NCBI RefSeq assembly: GCF_046530675.1
Contig: NZ_CP172558.1
Location: 1,178,001-1,242,000, forward strand
Direction: 5' to 3'
Origin: Chitinibacter sp046530675
GTDB lineage: Bacteria; Pseudomonadota; Gammaproteobacteria; Burkholderiales; Chitinibacteraceae
DNA length: 64,000 nucleotides
The notes beneath the pieces were generated by a model. It was not told the origin of the DNA, searched no databases, and saw only the letters and a program-made list of their open reading frames with translations. Of this stretch, positions 42,612 to 51,224 are shown piece by piece. Both the position numbers and the translations under genes were made by a program. Each line of letters opens with the position of its first letter. Within the stretch, counting starts at the first letter, position 1.

Positions 42612-43511
42612 TCAGGCTGGTTTGCTGGCTAAGTAGACGCCAGATAAAACAATCGCAGCACCCAGCCATTGCACGATACTCAACTGCTCGCCCAGTAACC
42701 CCAGGCTGAACAGGATGGTCAGTACCGGACCAAAACTGCCGATCAACGCGGTACGGCCAGCGCCAATTCGAGCCAATGCGGCATTGGTCGCATACACCGG
42801 CAGGATCGTTGAGAAAACCGCCATCAAGATGGCGTAAAACCAGACCGGGGCGGGCTGTGCCAGCGAGGCTAAAGGCCGGGTCAGCACAAACTGGAGCACG
42901 ACTGCGGCACTCGATACCGATAAAGCCAGCTCGGTAAACCGCATTGAGCCGACCTGTTTGATCGTTTTCGGGCTCAGCGCCATATACAGCGCAAATGACA
43001 GCGTGCTGGCGAAAACCAGCAGCACGCCGATCCAGTCGGCTTTGGCCTGATAGAGATCGGGTAAAAGCACCAGCACGATGCCGACATAAGTGATTGGCAA
43101 CGCGATTCTGATCCGCTGGCTGATGGGCGAGCCAAAAATCAGCGCACTTAACAGCACCGTGAAAGTCGGGTAGAGGCATAAGACCAGCCGCTCCAAACTG
43201 GCGCTGACGCTTTGCAGCCCGAGAAAATCCAGCGTGCTCGACAGGTAGTAACCCAGCAATCCCAAACCGAGGAGCGCCCATTTTTCTTGCCGCGTCAGTG
43301 GCTGCTGATCATTGTTGCGCCACAGACGGACGATTTGCAGCAAAGCGAATGCGCAAAGCATCCGCATGGTGACGAGCGTGATGCCGTCAACGCCGTGGCG
43401 ATACGCGAGCTTGACGAAAATGGCTTTGGCGGCAAAGCCGGTTGCGGCGAAAATGGCGAGTACAACGCCGACTTGAAATGGGTTGAAACGGTGAGTGATA
43501 CGGCTGAACAT
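42612..43511 (-). CDS. EamA/DMT family transporter
   Basis: 299 residues, ten predicted membrane helices in two EamA repeats (first repeat ATGFAAKAIFVKLAYRHG, second repeat IGVLLVFASTLSFALYM). Ends with ASKPA. These carriers export metabolites or drugs; the substrate cannot be told. AGGAG 8 bases before the ATG. Divergent from the BenE gene. Confidence 0.9.
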   Translation of the reverse strand: MFSRITHRFNPFQVGVVLAIFAATGFAAKAIFVKLAYRHGVDGITLVTMRMLCAFALLQIVRLWRNNDQQPLTRQEKWALLGLGLLGYYLSSTLDFLGLQSVSASLERLVLCLYPTFTVLLSALIFGSPISQRIRIALPITYVGIVLVLLPDLYQAKADWIGVLLVFASTLSFALYMALSPKTIKQVGSMRFTELALSVSSAAVVLQFVLTRPLASLAQPAPVWFYAILMAVFSTILPVYATNAALARIGAGRTALIGSFGPVLTILFSLGLLGEQLSIVQWLGAAIVLSGVYLASKPA

Positions 43512-43826
43512 TCTGCTTCTCCTCTGGGTTTTGCAAAAACATGACCGAGGAGGGATCGCCTGCCGCGGCTGTTTTCGCGGTAACGATGCCTATTAAATAG
43601 GCAAAAGCTAGCGCGCAGGAGCGGCTAGCAGCCACGCAGCAGCGTGGGCATGAAGGGCGATGAGGTAGCTGTAATGGGCTTTCATGTTGTTGATCATGCC
43701 CCTTGCTTTCGAAAGCCGTCAACGGGGCAAGCTGTAACCAAATGTTCTGGTGTAATTTCAACCGATCTGTGTTTGCCGCTGCCCGGTAAAACCGCCAGAA
43801 TAAAGGCGAACTTTTTGGGGCATTGC

Positions 43827-44987
43827 ATGCGTCTTTTTAATGATTTCTCGTTTTCAGCGCTGGTCGCCGGTTTTGTCACCGTACTGGTCGGCTTTACCAG
43901 CTCGGCGGCGATTGTTTTTCAGGCGGCACAAGCGCTGCACGCGACTCCCGAACAAATTGCGTCATGGATGTGGGCGCTGGGGCTGGCGATGGGCTTGAGC
44001 TGCATCGGTCTGTCGTTGCGCTATCGCGTTCCGGTCGTCACAGCCTGGTCAACACCGGGCGCGGCGTTATTGGTGACCAGTGTGGCTGGCGTGACTATGT
44101 CCGAAGCGATTGGTGCTTTTATGGTATCGGGCTTGCTGATTTTGCTGATGGGCGTCACTGGCTGGTTTGAGCGCGCGATGCAGCGCATTCCGCAGGCGCT
44201 GGCTTCGGCCATGCTGGCGGGTGTTTTGCTGCGTTTCGGCTTTGGCGCATTCACTGCGCTGCAGAGCCAGTTGGTGCTGGCGCTGATCATGATGGCGGTG
44301 TACCTGATTTTACGGCGCTGGCAGCCGCGTTATGCAATCATGGGGGTATTGCTCGCTGGCTCTTTATTTGCTGCTGCTCAGGGAGAATTACGTATGGGGA
44401 GTATTTCGTTTGAGCTGGCAAAGCCGGTCTGGACGGCGCCTGACTTAAGCTGGCAGGCGCTGGCCAGCGTTGCCTTGCCGCTGTTTATGGTGACAATGGC
44501 TTCGCAGAATGTGCCGGGTGTGACGGTACTGCGCGCCAATCATTACCATCCGCCGATTTCGCCATTAATCAGCTGGACCGGTTTCACGACGATTGTGTTG
44601 GCGCCATTTGGCGCATTTGCGATCAATCTGGCCGCGATTACCGCAGCGATTTGCATGGGACGTGACGCGCATGAAGACGCGAGCAAACGCTACGTCGCCG
44701 CTGTTGCCGCCGGATTTTTTTATGTCATCGTCGGTATTTTTGGCGCGACGGTCGCTGCGCTGTTTGCGGCTTTTCCGAAGGAGCTGGTGCTGGTCGTTGC
44801 CGGTCTGGCCTTGCTCAATATCATCGGTAACGGACTGGCGCTGGCGGTGCGTGAAGAAAATCAGCGCGAAGCAGCGATCATCACTTTTGTCGTGACGGCT
44901 TCAGGGCTGACGCTGTTCGGCATCGGCTCGGCATTCTGGGGGCTGATTGCCGGTGGGGTGGCGACGCTGGTGTTGCGCAAAAATTAG
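43827..44987 (+). CDS. benE: BenE-family benzoate/H+ symporter
   Basis: 386 residues from the ATG at 43827, with about twelve membrane helices. Typical BenE segments are FVTVLVGFTSSAAIVFQAAQALHA, VVTAWSTPGAALL and VTMASQNVPGVTVLRANHYHPP. No benzoate degradation genes are adjacent, so the substrate is uncertain. A longer in-frame start at 43644 has no membrane or ribosome-site support. Confidence 0.92.
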   Translation: MRLFNDFSFSALVAGFVTVLVGFTSSAAIVFQAAQALHATPEQIASWMWALGLAMGLSCIGLSLRYRVPVVTAWSTPGAALLVTSVAGVTMSEAIGAFMVSGLLILLMGVTGWFERAMQRIPQALASAMLAGVLLRFGFGAFTALQSQLVLALIMMAVYLILRRWQPRYAIMGVLLAGSLFAAAQGELRMGSISFELAKPVWTAPDLSWQALASVALPLFMVTMASQNVPGVTVLRANHYHPPISPLISWTGFTTIVLAPFGAFAINLAAITAAICMGRDAHEDASKRYVAAVAAGFFYVIVGIFGATVAALFAAFPKELVLVVAGLALLNIIGNGLALAVREENQREAAIITFVVTASGLTLFGIGSAFWGLIAGGVATLVLRKN

Positions 44988-45017
44988 AATGTGGGCGCAG
45001 GCTCCTGACCACAAGTT

Positions 45018-45833
45018 TTAAGTGGTGAACTCGCCCCGAATCGCCGCATCAAGTAGTCGCCACGCCAGGCTATAGCGGCTCGGCATTTCGGGGAGTGCGG
45101 CCAGGTCAAACCAGCGTGCATCCTCGATCTCGCCCTGCTGGCAGACGATTTCACCCGAATCATAATCGGCGACAAAAGCCAGCATCAGCGAATGCGGAAA
45201 AGACCAGCTCTGGCTGCCAAACCAGCGCAGGTTTTTGATCCGTACACCGACTTCTTCCAGAACCTCGCGCTGCGCGCATTGCTCCAGACTTTCGCCCGGT
45301 TCGACAAAACCGGCGACGGCGCTGTACATCCCGGCGCGAAAATGCGGCGAGCGTGCGAGCAATACTTCGGTGTCACGTCGGATCAGCACCATCACCGCCG
45401 GAGAAATTCGTGGCCAGACGCGATGGCCGCAGCCGGTGCACTCACACGCGGCTTCTTCCTCCAGTCGCCGCATTGCGCTGCCGCAAACGCCGCAATAGCG
45501 GTGCGTCCGGTAAAAAGTCGCGATCTGGCTCGCGCGTCCGGCGAGCAGCCACAGCGTTTCACCGATCAGCGAATAAGCGGCACGTAGTTCGAGTGCTGCA
45601 ACATCGGCTGGTAAATCAAGTTCGCCTTCCCAGGCCGCCATTTGTACCGGCTGGCCTTGCCAGTGGCCGATGACGATCACGTACTCAGGTACGCCCAAGG
45701 GGCTTAACTGAGTGGTACCGGCCAATGCGCTGTCAGAACAAAGCAGGGTATCTTTATGTAGGGCAATCAGAATATGTTCTGTGTTGATATTCCCAATGGG
45801 GGTATATGAGGGCGTGAAATCGTCGGGCAGCAT
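45018..45833 (-). CDS. nudC: NAD(H) pyrophosphatase / RNA deNADding enzyme NudC
   Basis: 271 residues. Zinc ribbon YCGVCG...CECTGCG, Nudix box GFVEPGESLEQCAQREVLEEVGV and the NudC-specific SQSWSFPHSLM motif are all present. Hydrolyses NADH and removes NAD caps from RNA. Separate transcript convergent with benE; 30 bp between stops. Confidence 0.95.
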   Translation of the reverse strand: MLPDDFTPSYTPIGNINTEHILIALHKDTLLCSDSALAGTTQLSPLGVPEYVIVIGHWQGQPVQMAAWEGELDLPADVAALELRAAYSLIGETLWLLAGRASQIATFYRTHRYCGVCGSAMRRLEEEAACECTGCGHRVWPRISPAVMVLIRRDTEVLLARSPHFRAGMYSAVAGFVEPGESLEQCAQREVLEEVGVRIKNLRWFGSQSWSFPHSLMLAFVADYDSGEIVCQQGEIEDARWFDLAALPEMPSRYSLAWRLLDAAIRGEFTT

Positions 45834-46000
45834 AGTGGGCGGCTTCTGGCAGTAATGAGCCTCAGTTTAACAAGACTGGAATCGTATTGAGTGTGTCGCG
45901 GATCGGGAATTAAACAATTCTGTAATGTATTGCTCATAGAATCGCTGAGAACAAAGCCCCAAGTAGCTAATTTTTTGATTTCCTTAGGATGAATAAAGCC

Positions 46001-46348
46001 ATGAAACAAATTAAATTGATTGCGACATTATTGACAGTTGCTGTTTTGGCGACGGCCTGCAGCTCAGTGCCAGAACAAAAAGCGGCGGCACCTGCACCGG
46101 CTGAAAAACCGGCGGCTGATGCAGCTGCAATTGCGAAAGCAGTCAAAGTGGCACTGGATGCCGACGCGACGCTGAAAGCCTTTGACCTGAAAGTCACAGG
46201 CGCCAATGACAAGAAAAACCCGAGCAAAGTCGATGTGACCATCGACGGCAGCGTTGATAGCGGCGAACAGATGGCACAAGCCGGGATGATTGCCGAACAA
46301 GTGAAAGGTGTGCAATACGTATTCAATAACATCATGCCGAAAAACTGA
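46001..46348 (+). CDS. BON-domain-like lipoprotein
   Basis: 115 residues from the ATG at 46001 (AGGAT upstream); an ATG 12 bases earlier is possible. Lipobox LATAC places lipidation at Cys20. An Ala/Pro-rich linker leads to a BON-like domain (LDADATLKAFDLKV, SKVDVTIDGSVDSGEQMAQAG, VKGVQYVFNNI). BON lipoproteins bind phospholipid and protect the envelope. Serine at +2 predicts outer-membrane sorting. Confidence 0.82.
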   Translation: MKQIKLIATLLTVAVLATACSSVPEQKAAAPAPAEKPAADAAAIAKAVKVALDADATLKAFDLKVTGANDKKNPSKVDVTIDGSVDSGEQMAQAGMIAEQVKGVQYVFNNIMPKN

Positions 46349-46379
46349 ACCAGCCCGCGTATGCGGTGCGGTGATGAAA

Positions 46380-46414
46380 AATGCCATTCGCAGCGACAGC
46401 GAATGGCATTTTTG
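46380..46414. terminator. Bidirectional terminator between BON lipoprotein and response regulator
   Basis: Stem AATGCCATTCGC / GCGAATGGCATT around AGCGACA with TTTTT on the plus strand and AAAA before it, serving two convergent genes. Confidence 0.9.
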
Positions 46415-46433
46415 TTGTTCAGACGATCAGTGT

Positions 46434-48044
46434 TTATTGCAATGCGCTTAACGCTTCTTGCAGCTGGGCAAAGCGTTTTTCACCCGGCGCAATCCGGTTT
46501 GCTTCGAGCAAGGCGGTTTTGGCTTCATTGATCAGGCTGGGGCTGACCCCGTTTCGCTGCATGTAGATCGTCGCGACATAGGCGAAATTGAGCAGGACAC
46601 GCGGGTTGTTCGGCATGGTATTACGCGCAGTGCGGATGGCATTGAGGGCTTCCTCGACCTTGCCTTCGCGCATCAGCATCACGCCGCTGTTCATCAGCTC
46701 GACGGCTTCTTTGCGGCTGTCATTGACCAGACGTTCACCTTCTTCGGCCATTCCTGCGGCGCTGAACAGCGCTTGAACCTGGCCGGTGACAGTGCTGTTT
46801 TCATGATTATTTTTAACCACATTTTGCAGCAAAGAGACCGCGCTCTCGACCCGACCAGTCGACAATAGTAACTGTGCAGCTTCCAGCCCTGCAGCTTCGT
46901 TTTTCATGCTGGCGCATTGCTGCAATAATTGCTCGACTTCCTGCGCGGCTTCGCTGGCGCGCTGCAGATTATTGGTTTGGGTGTAGATCAGCCCTTCGGT
47001 GGCCTTGACTCGCAATTTGACTTCAGTATCAGAAAACTGCTTTTGCACGGTGGCCAGGACTTTAAGTGCTTCATCGGCTTTGTTGGTGGCGCCACAGACC
47101 TTGGCAAAACCCAGATAGGCATCCGGTGCATTCTGGACAGAATGTTCGCCGACCTGGATGCTTTTGCGAAATGCGCGCTCGGCGAGCGCCATATCCCCTC
47201 TTTGCAGTGCCAACGTGCCGAGTTCCTTTTGGCGCTGTGCCGAGTTGGGGGAAATTTTGACGGCCTCGGCCAGTGTCGCTTCGGCCTGCTCCGGCTGTTT
47301 GAGTTGTTGCTGGGCTTTGGCCAGCCAGTCATAGGCTTCCAGATAGGCACGATTGGTGGCGATACTCAGCTGGCAATGCTGGCTAGCGCCCTCAAAGTCC
47401 CCTTTGAGGAAGCAGACCTTGCCCAGTCCGGTTCGTGCCCAGGGGATTTCGCGCTCGGCCAGTACTTCCTCGAATAGGGCTGCAGCTTGCGCCGGTTCAC
47501 CGGCATCCAGTAATAATTGTCCTTTGATCCGGCGCAATTCGGTCGCATTGGCCGTGTCGTGCGCCAGGCGTGCGTCGCATAAGGCAATGGCTCGCAAATA
47601 GTTTTTGTTGATGATGGCCTGATTGATCTCGGCAAAAGCCTGTTTTTTGGTACGGATCTTGTCGAGACGGCTGAGCAATAATTCGCCGGTGATCGGTTTG
47701 ATCAGATAGGCGTCCGGTTGATATTCAACGGCCCCCATAATCCAGTCCGAACTTTTTTCCGCAGTAATCATGATCCAGGTACAGGTTGGGCTGATGAGCT
47801 GTTTGATTTTGGCTTCTTCCAGCACCTGTTGGCCATTCTTGCCATCGCCCAGATTGTAATCGCAAAGAACGACATCATATTTGCGACCACTCAGCTGCTT
47901 GATGGCATCCAGCCCGTTCATCGCCAAATCGATGGTGCTTGCGCCATTTTCACGCAGCATTTCGCGTAACAAGCTACGCATGCCCTGAAAGTCATCAATC
48001 ACCAGAAAGGTGAGTTTGGCAAAATTGTCTTGAGGTAAAATCAT
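46434..48044 (-). CDS. Response regulator with receiver and TPR repeats
   Basis: 536 residues from the ATG at 48044. Residues 11-130 form a CheY-like receiver with acidic pocket Asp17/Asp18, phospho-acceptor Asp62 (LCDYNLGDG), Thr94 and Lys116. From about 145 to the end there are many TPR repeats (for example TELRRIKGQLLLDAGEPAQAAALFEEVLAE). There is no DNA-binding domain, so output is through protein contacts. An upstream in-frame extension to 48110 would translate MITE DNA and was rejected. The kinase gene upstream in the same direction is its likely partner. Confidence 0.9.
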   Translation of the reverse strand: MILPQDNFAKLTFLVIDDFQGMRSLLREMLRENGASTIDLAMNGLDAIKQLSGRKYDVVLCDYNLGDGKNGQQVLEEAKIKQLISPTCTWIMITAEKSSDWIMGAVEYQPDAYLIKPITGELLLSRLDKIRTKKQAFAEINQAIINKNYLRAIALCDARLAHDTANATELRRIKGQLLLDAGEPAQAAALFEEVLAEREIPWARTGLGKVCFLKGDFEGASQHCQLSIATNRAYLEAYDWLAKAQQQLKQPEQAEATLAEAVKISPNSAQRQKELGTLALQRGDMALAERAFRKSIQVGEHSVQNAPDAYLGFAKVCGATNKADEALKVLATVQKQFSDTEVKLRVKATEGLIYTQTNNLQRASEAAQEVEQLLQQCASMKNEAAGLEAAQLLLSTGRVESAVSLLQNVVKNNHENSTVTGQVQALFSAAGMAEEGERLVNDSRKEAVELMNSGVMLMREGKVEEALNAIRTARNTMPNNPRVLLNFAYVATIYMQRNGVSPSLINEAKTALLEANRIAPGEKRFAQLQEALSALQ

Positions 48045-48051
48045 GTTAGAC

Positions 48052-48322
48052 CTAGGCTTTGTTGATGTTTGGTTTACGATTCCGCTGGAGCGATTTTTTT
48101 GATGAATCAAGGCATTAACTGCGATACATAGCCCGCTATTTGAGCTGTTAATAACGCCGAGTCATCAAAAAAAGCGCCCAGCCCGAAGGGTTTGGCTGTT
48201 TTTGGCCTGACACTGCGTTGCGAAGCCCTTGCATAGAGCGACTATGCGGCTGGCTCCGCGCCTTGTTTCAGGCCAAAACCAGCGCAAACGGAATTCGCAA
48301 ACCAAATGTCAACAGAGCCTAG
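48052..48322. mobile_element. MITE family 2, complete 263-bp element between kinase and regulator genes
   Basis: Body 48056-48318 flanked on both sides by CTAG. Ends are inverted repeats of about 31 bp: left GCTTTGTTGATGTTTGG, right (read inward) GCTCTGTTGACATTTGG, continuing with similar sequence. Inside are two further inverted repeats: TTTTTTTGATGA 48094-48105 with TCATCAAAAAAA 48162-48173, and TTTGGCCTGA 48201-48210 with TCAGGCCAAA 48268-48277. No transposase frame. The CTAG duplication fits IS5-type movers (inference). Confidence 0.85.
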
Positions 48323-49011
48323 GGTAAGGTTAATACAAAGCAACCACCGCCCAGCGAGCCGCCGTTTTCCAGCCGGACTCGACCATACTGGGTTCGATTG
48401 TGATGAAGCCGCGCAACCTGAGTTGCAAAATACAGCCCCAAGCCAGTGCTGCCCGAGCTGAAATCAACGCCGCTACGCTCGGTCTGGCTATCGAACAACA
48501 GACGATCCGGGTAGCCACGACCATTGTCTTCGACGCGGATTTCCAGTTGTTTGTCCTGGATGGCGAAGGAAAGATGCACCGTATCCCGGGTGTATTTGAC
48601 CGCGTTGTTCAACGCATGACTGATGACGCCATTGATGAGATCCGCATCGAAATGCCACTCCTGACCCTGCGCCACCGTGACTTCGAGTGCGACTTTGCGG
48701 GCATCGAATAGCGTGCGGTTTTGCAGCAATAGCTCATTGCAAAAATCAGCCAGTGCCTGTGGGTGGGAATCAAATGGGTAGAGCTGATTGCCCATTTTGT
48801 ACAGTGTGAGCAAATGCATCAGGTTGTCATTGATGCGTTTTACTTCGTAAAGCATGCTGGATAACGGGTCATAATGGTGGGGTTTGTCCGGTGGGCTTTG
48901 TTCGATGAGCTGCTCCAGCGTACCCCCCAGCAGACACAGCGAGTTTTTCATGTCATGCACGGATGAGGCGAGAAAAACGGCAATATCCGGCTGTTGTTCA
49001 ATATCATTCAT
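48319..49011 (-). CDS. Soluble histidine kinase
   Basis: 230 residues, no membrane segment or sensor domain. The phospho-acceptor is His19 in SVHDMKNSL. The ATPase domain has N-box NNAVKYT (135-), G1 DNGRGYP (162-) and G2 GSTGLGLYF (187-). Its TAG stop codon (48319-48321) lies in the CTAG that flanks the MITE. Without the element the kinase stop would be 7 bases from the start of the regulator gene, which argues they are a pair. The input signal is unknown. Confidence 0.88.
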   Translation of the reverse strand: MNDIEQQPDIAVFLASSVHDMKNSLCLLGGTLEQLIEQSPPDKPHHYDPLSSMLYEVKRINDNLMHLLTLYKMGNQLYPFDSHPQALADFCNELLLQNRTLFDARKVALEVTVAQGQEWHFDADLINGVISHALNNAVKYTRDTVHLSFAIQDKQLEIRVEDNGRGYPDRLLFDSQTERSGVDFSSGSTGLGLYFATQVARLHHNRTQYGRVRLENGGSLGGGCFVLTLP

Positions 49012-49251
49012 GTCAAAATCTTCTGGTCGGCAGTGTGAATCAAATGGGCGGCAAACCCCCGTTGCATCCCGTTTCCGTTCATTCGCGATGAGTTTTCAAC
49101 TATCCGCTAATGGACAGTCACAAGCGGATGAGCTCTGTTGAGCATAGTCTGCCGAAGTCGTTTCGACAAAAATGGCAGTTTTGATGGTTCCGATCTGGAG
49201 CAAGGGCGCAGTCAGCGCGGTGAGCTCCGGGCGAATTTCAGGAGGACTTCG

Positions 49252-49560
49252 ATGCAGGTCTGGTTTGTCTATATCCTGCGCTGCCGCGACGGCAGCCTGT
49301 ATACCGGCATTGCCATCGATGTTGCCAAACGCTTTGCTGCGCATCAGGCGGGCAAAGGCGCCAAATACACCCGTGCTCATCCGCCCGAATCGCTTGAATT
49401 GATTTTGCCGTGCGCCAATCGCAGCATCGCGCTCAAGCTCGAATACGCGATCAAACAACGCTCCGCTGCCGATAAAAAACGCTGGATCGCCGGTGAAACT
49501 CCGCAATTACCCGCGTTTTATTGTGACGAACAGCAGCTATGGCAGCTTTGCGACGCGTAA
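49252..49560 (+). CDS. GIY-YIG nuclease-domain protein (YhbQ-like)
   Basis: 102 residues from the ATG at 49252 with AGGAGG 6 bases upstream. The GIY-YIG motif pair is visible as WFVYILRCRDGSLYTGIA, with catalytic Arg in DVAKRFAAHQAGKGAKYTRAH and Glu in LKLEYAIKQ. Small stand-alone members of this group are structure-specific DNA nucleases or remain uncharacterised. Confidence 0.9.
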   Translation: MQVWFVYILRCRDGSLYTGIAIDVAKRFAAHQAGKGAKYTRAHPPESLELILPCANRSIALKLEYAIKQRSAADKKRWIAGETPQLPAFYCDEQQLWQLCDA

Positions 49561-49824
49561 TCGCTGTTTTCGACGAATCCACTGCCATTCTTTCCATACC
49601 TGCCATTCGGCAAACTTATTCTCATATTGATCAATTATTTAGGGCGCTCATTATCTAAGCTCCTATACATCTTGCCGCCGCAAAAATGGCTCTGCAGATC
49701 TGGCGGTTTTTGTTGCTGATCTCAGGCCAAAAAATCAGCAAGCGCGATCAGTAAACCCTGCACCAGCAGACGCTAAGGTTTTTCCGCATCAGGGATGTAG
49801 TGTATATATTTTAACTACATAGCT

Positions 49825-49838
49825 TTGATATAAATCAA
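49825..49838 (+). promoter_or_regulatory. FNR/ANR-type box upstream of rbsK
   Basis: TTGATATAAATCAA fits the FNR consensus TTGAT-N4-ATCAA exactly. It is the only perfect match noticed by eye in the window and it lies in the rbs promoter region. Confidence 0.6.
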
Positions 49839-49849
49839 ACCGCGTTGCT

Positions 49850-49904
49850 GATAACGGTTTAGCATGATCATATTGCAGTAATTGTTGCAGCTAAACCGGA
49901 TTAG
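49850..49904. promoter_or_regulatory. Candidate RbsR operators
   Basis: CTAAACCGGATTAG (49891-49904) is a near-perfect 14-bp palindrome with the central CG expected for LacI-family operators. A second related site, GATAACGGTTTAGC (49850-49863), is its inverted half and lies 26 bp upstream. The LacI-type gene at 54845-55858 at the end of the same operon is the obvious candidate to bind them. Confidence 0.6.
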
Positions 49905-49917
49905 TTTGGGGGAAGCG

Positions 49918-50820
49918 ATGAATAAGGTTCTGGTGGTAGGCAGTATCAATATGGATCTGGTTGCCCAGGTCGGACAATACCCGCGCCTCGGTGAGACTTT
50001 GCTGGGACAAAGCTTTGCAACGTATCACGGCGGAAAAGGCGCTAATCAGGCTGTGGCTGCTGCACGCTTGGGTGCTCAGGTCACGATGATAGGCCGGGTC
50101 GGTGACGATGCTTTTGGACGTGAACTCACCAGCGCACTGAAAAACGAAGGGATCAACACCGACTGGATCAAGGTCAGCCCGGCTACCGCCAGCGGGATTG
50201 CCATGATCACACTGGCGGGCAGTGATAACGCGATTATCGTCGTTCCCGGCGCCAATGCCTGCTTAAGCCCTGCCGATATTGAAGCGGCAGAAAGCTCTTT
50301 TGCCGATGCGGATGTGGTGATTGCCCAGCTGGAAACCCCGCTGGCAACGATCAGGAAAGCCGCAGAGCTGGCGCAGCGACATCACAAACCCTTTATTTTG
50401 AATCCGGCTCCGGCCATGCGGCTCGATGATGCATTGCTGGATCAGGTGGCCTTACTTACTCCCAATGAATTTGAGCTTGGTATGGCGCTGGGTTTGCCCG
50501 AAAGCGAGTGGCGTCAGGCATTGCAGCAAAGCCCTGGCAAAATTTTGATGACGGCAGGTTCCGATGGCGCATGGTATTGCGATGCTGCTGGCGTTTTGCA
50601 GCAACAACGCAGCTTTAAAGTGACTGCGCTGGATACGACAGGCGCGGGCGACACGTTTAACGGCGCTTTGGTGGCTTTCTGGGATTTGGGTTTGCCTGAG
50701 GCTAGCCGTATGGCCTGCGCCGCAGCCGCTTTGTCGGTGACCAAAGCCGGAGCGCAAGGGGGAATGCCAAGCAAGGCGCAATTGCTTGATTTTCTGGCCG
50801 CGCAGGGAGGTGCAGCATGA
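49918..50820 (+). CDS. rbsK: Ribokinase
   Basis: 300 residues, PfkB family. Substrate motif GGKGANQAVAAARLG and ATP/anion-hole motif DTTGAGDTFNGAL are intact. Phosphorylates D-ribose to ribose 5-phosphate. Start ATG at 49918 with GGGGGAAG upstream; an earlier non-ATG start at 49882 lies in the operator and was rejected. First gene of rbsKDACB-R. Confidence 0.96.
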   Translation: MNKVLVVGSINMDLVAQVGQYPRLGETLLGQSFATYHGGKGANQAVAAARLGAQVTMIGRVGDDAFGRELTSALKNEGINTDWIKVSPATASGIAMITLAGSDNAIIVVPGANACLSPADIEAAESSFADADVVIAQLETPLATIRKAAELAQRHHKPFILNPAPAMRLDDALLDQVALLTPNEFELGMALGLPESEWRQALQQSPGKILMTAGSDGAWYCDAAGVLQQQRSFKVTALDTTGAGDTFNGALVAFWDLGLPEASRMACAAAALSVTKAGAQGGMPSKAQLLDFLAAQGGAA

Positions 50821-51215
50821 AAAAACTGGGACATCTGAATCGCGACATCGCTCGCGTCCTCGCCAGTATGGGGCATACCGATTGCATTGTGATCGCCGAT
50901 TGTGGCTTGCCAGTGCCTGAGCACATCGAATGTATTGATTTGTCGTTGCGTCTGGGTACGCCTGCTTATTTCGATACGCTAGATAGCATTCTGGCTGACT
51001 TTCAGGTCGAGCGTGCTGTGCTGGCCAGCGAATGCCAGAGTAAAAATCCGGCGGTGGCCGAGCAGGCGGCGAGTATGGCCAAACAGGGCGTGCAGATCGA
51101 GTTTGTTCCGCATGAACAATTCAAACAGCTGACACACCATGCCCGCGCCATTATCCGTACCGGTGAAGCCAGCCCGTACGCCAATATTGTGCTGTATTCG
51201 GGTGTCATTTTTTAG
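50817..51215 (+). CDS. rbsD: D-ribose pyranase
   Basis: 132 residues. RbsD features: MKKLGHLNRDIARVLASMGHTDCIVIADCGLPVP with the catalytic His20 and Asp28-type residues, and the ending ANIVLYSGVIF. Converts ribopyranose to the furanose used by ribokinase. Starts inside the rbsK stop (ATGA). Confidence 0.96.
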   Translation: MKKLGHLNRDIARVLASMGHTDCIVIADCGLPVPEHIECIDLSLRLGTPAYFDTLDSILADFQVERAVLASECQSKNPAVAEQAASMAKQGVQIEFVPHEQFKQLTHHARAIIRTGEASPYANIVLYSGVIF

Positions 51216-51224
51216 GGGGTTGCC

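Larger units (their letters stand above)
49561..49917. promoter_or_regulatory. Upstream region of the ribose operon
   Basis: 357 bp, AT-rich near 49790-49880. A perfect FNR/ANR-type box lies at 49825-49838, then LacI-type palindromes at about 49850-49865 and 49891-49904 (see separate entries). If the FNR box acts at -41.5 the start site would be near 49873, putting the second palindrome in the leader where a repressor could block. No gene seen. Confidence 0.6.

Noticed and set aside
48094..48112. TTGATGAATCAA resembling an FNR box
   Set aside because: The spacer is 2 bases instead of 4, and it forms part of the inverted repeat inside the MITE.
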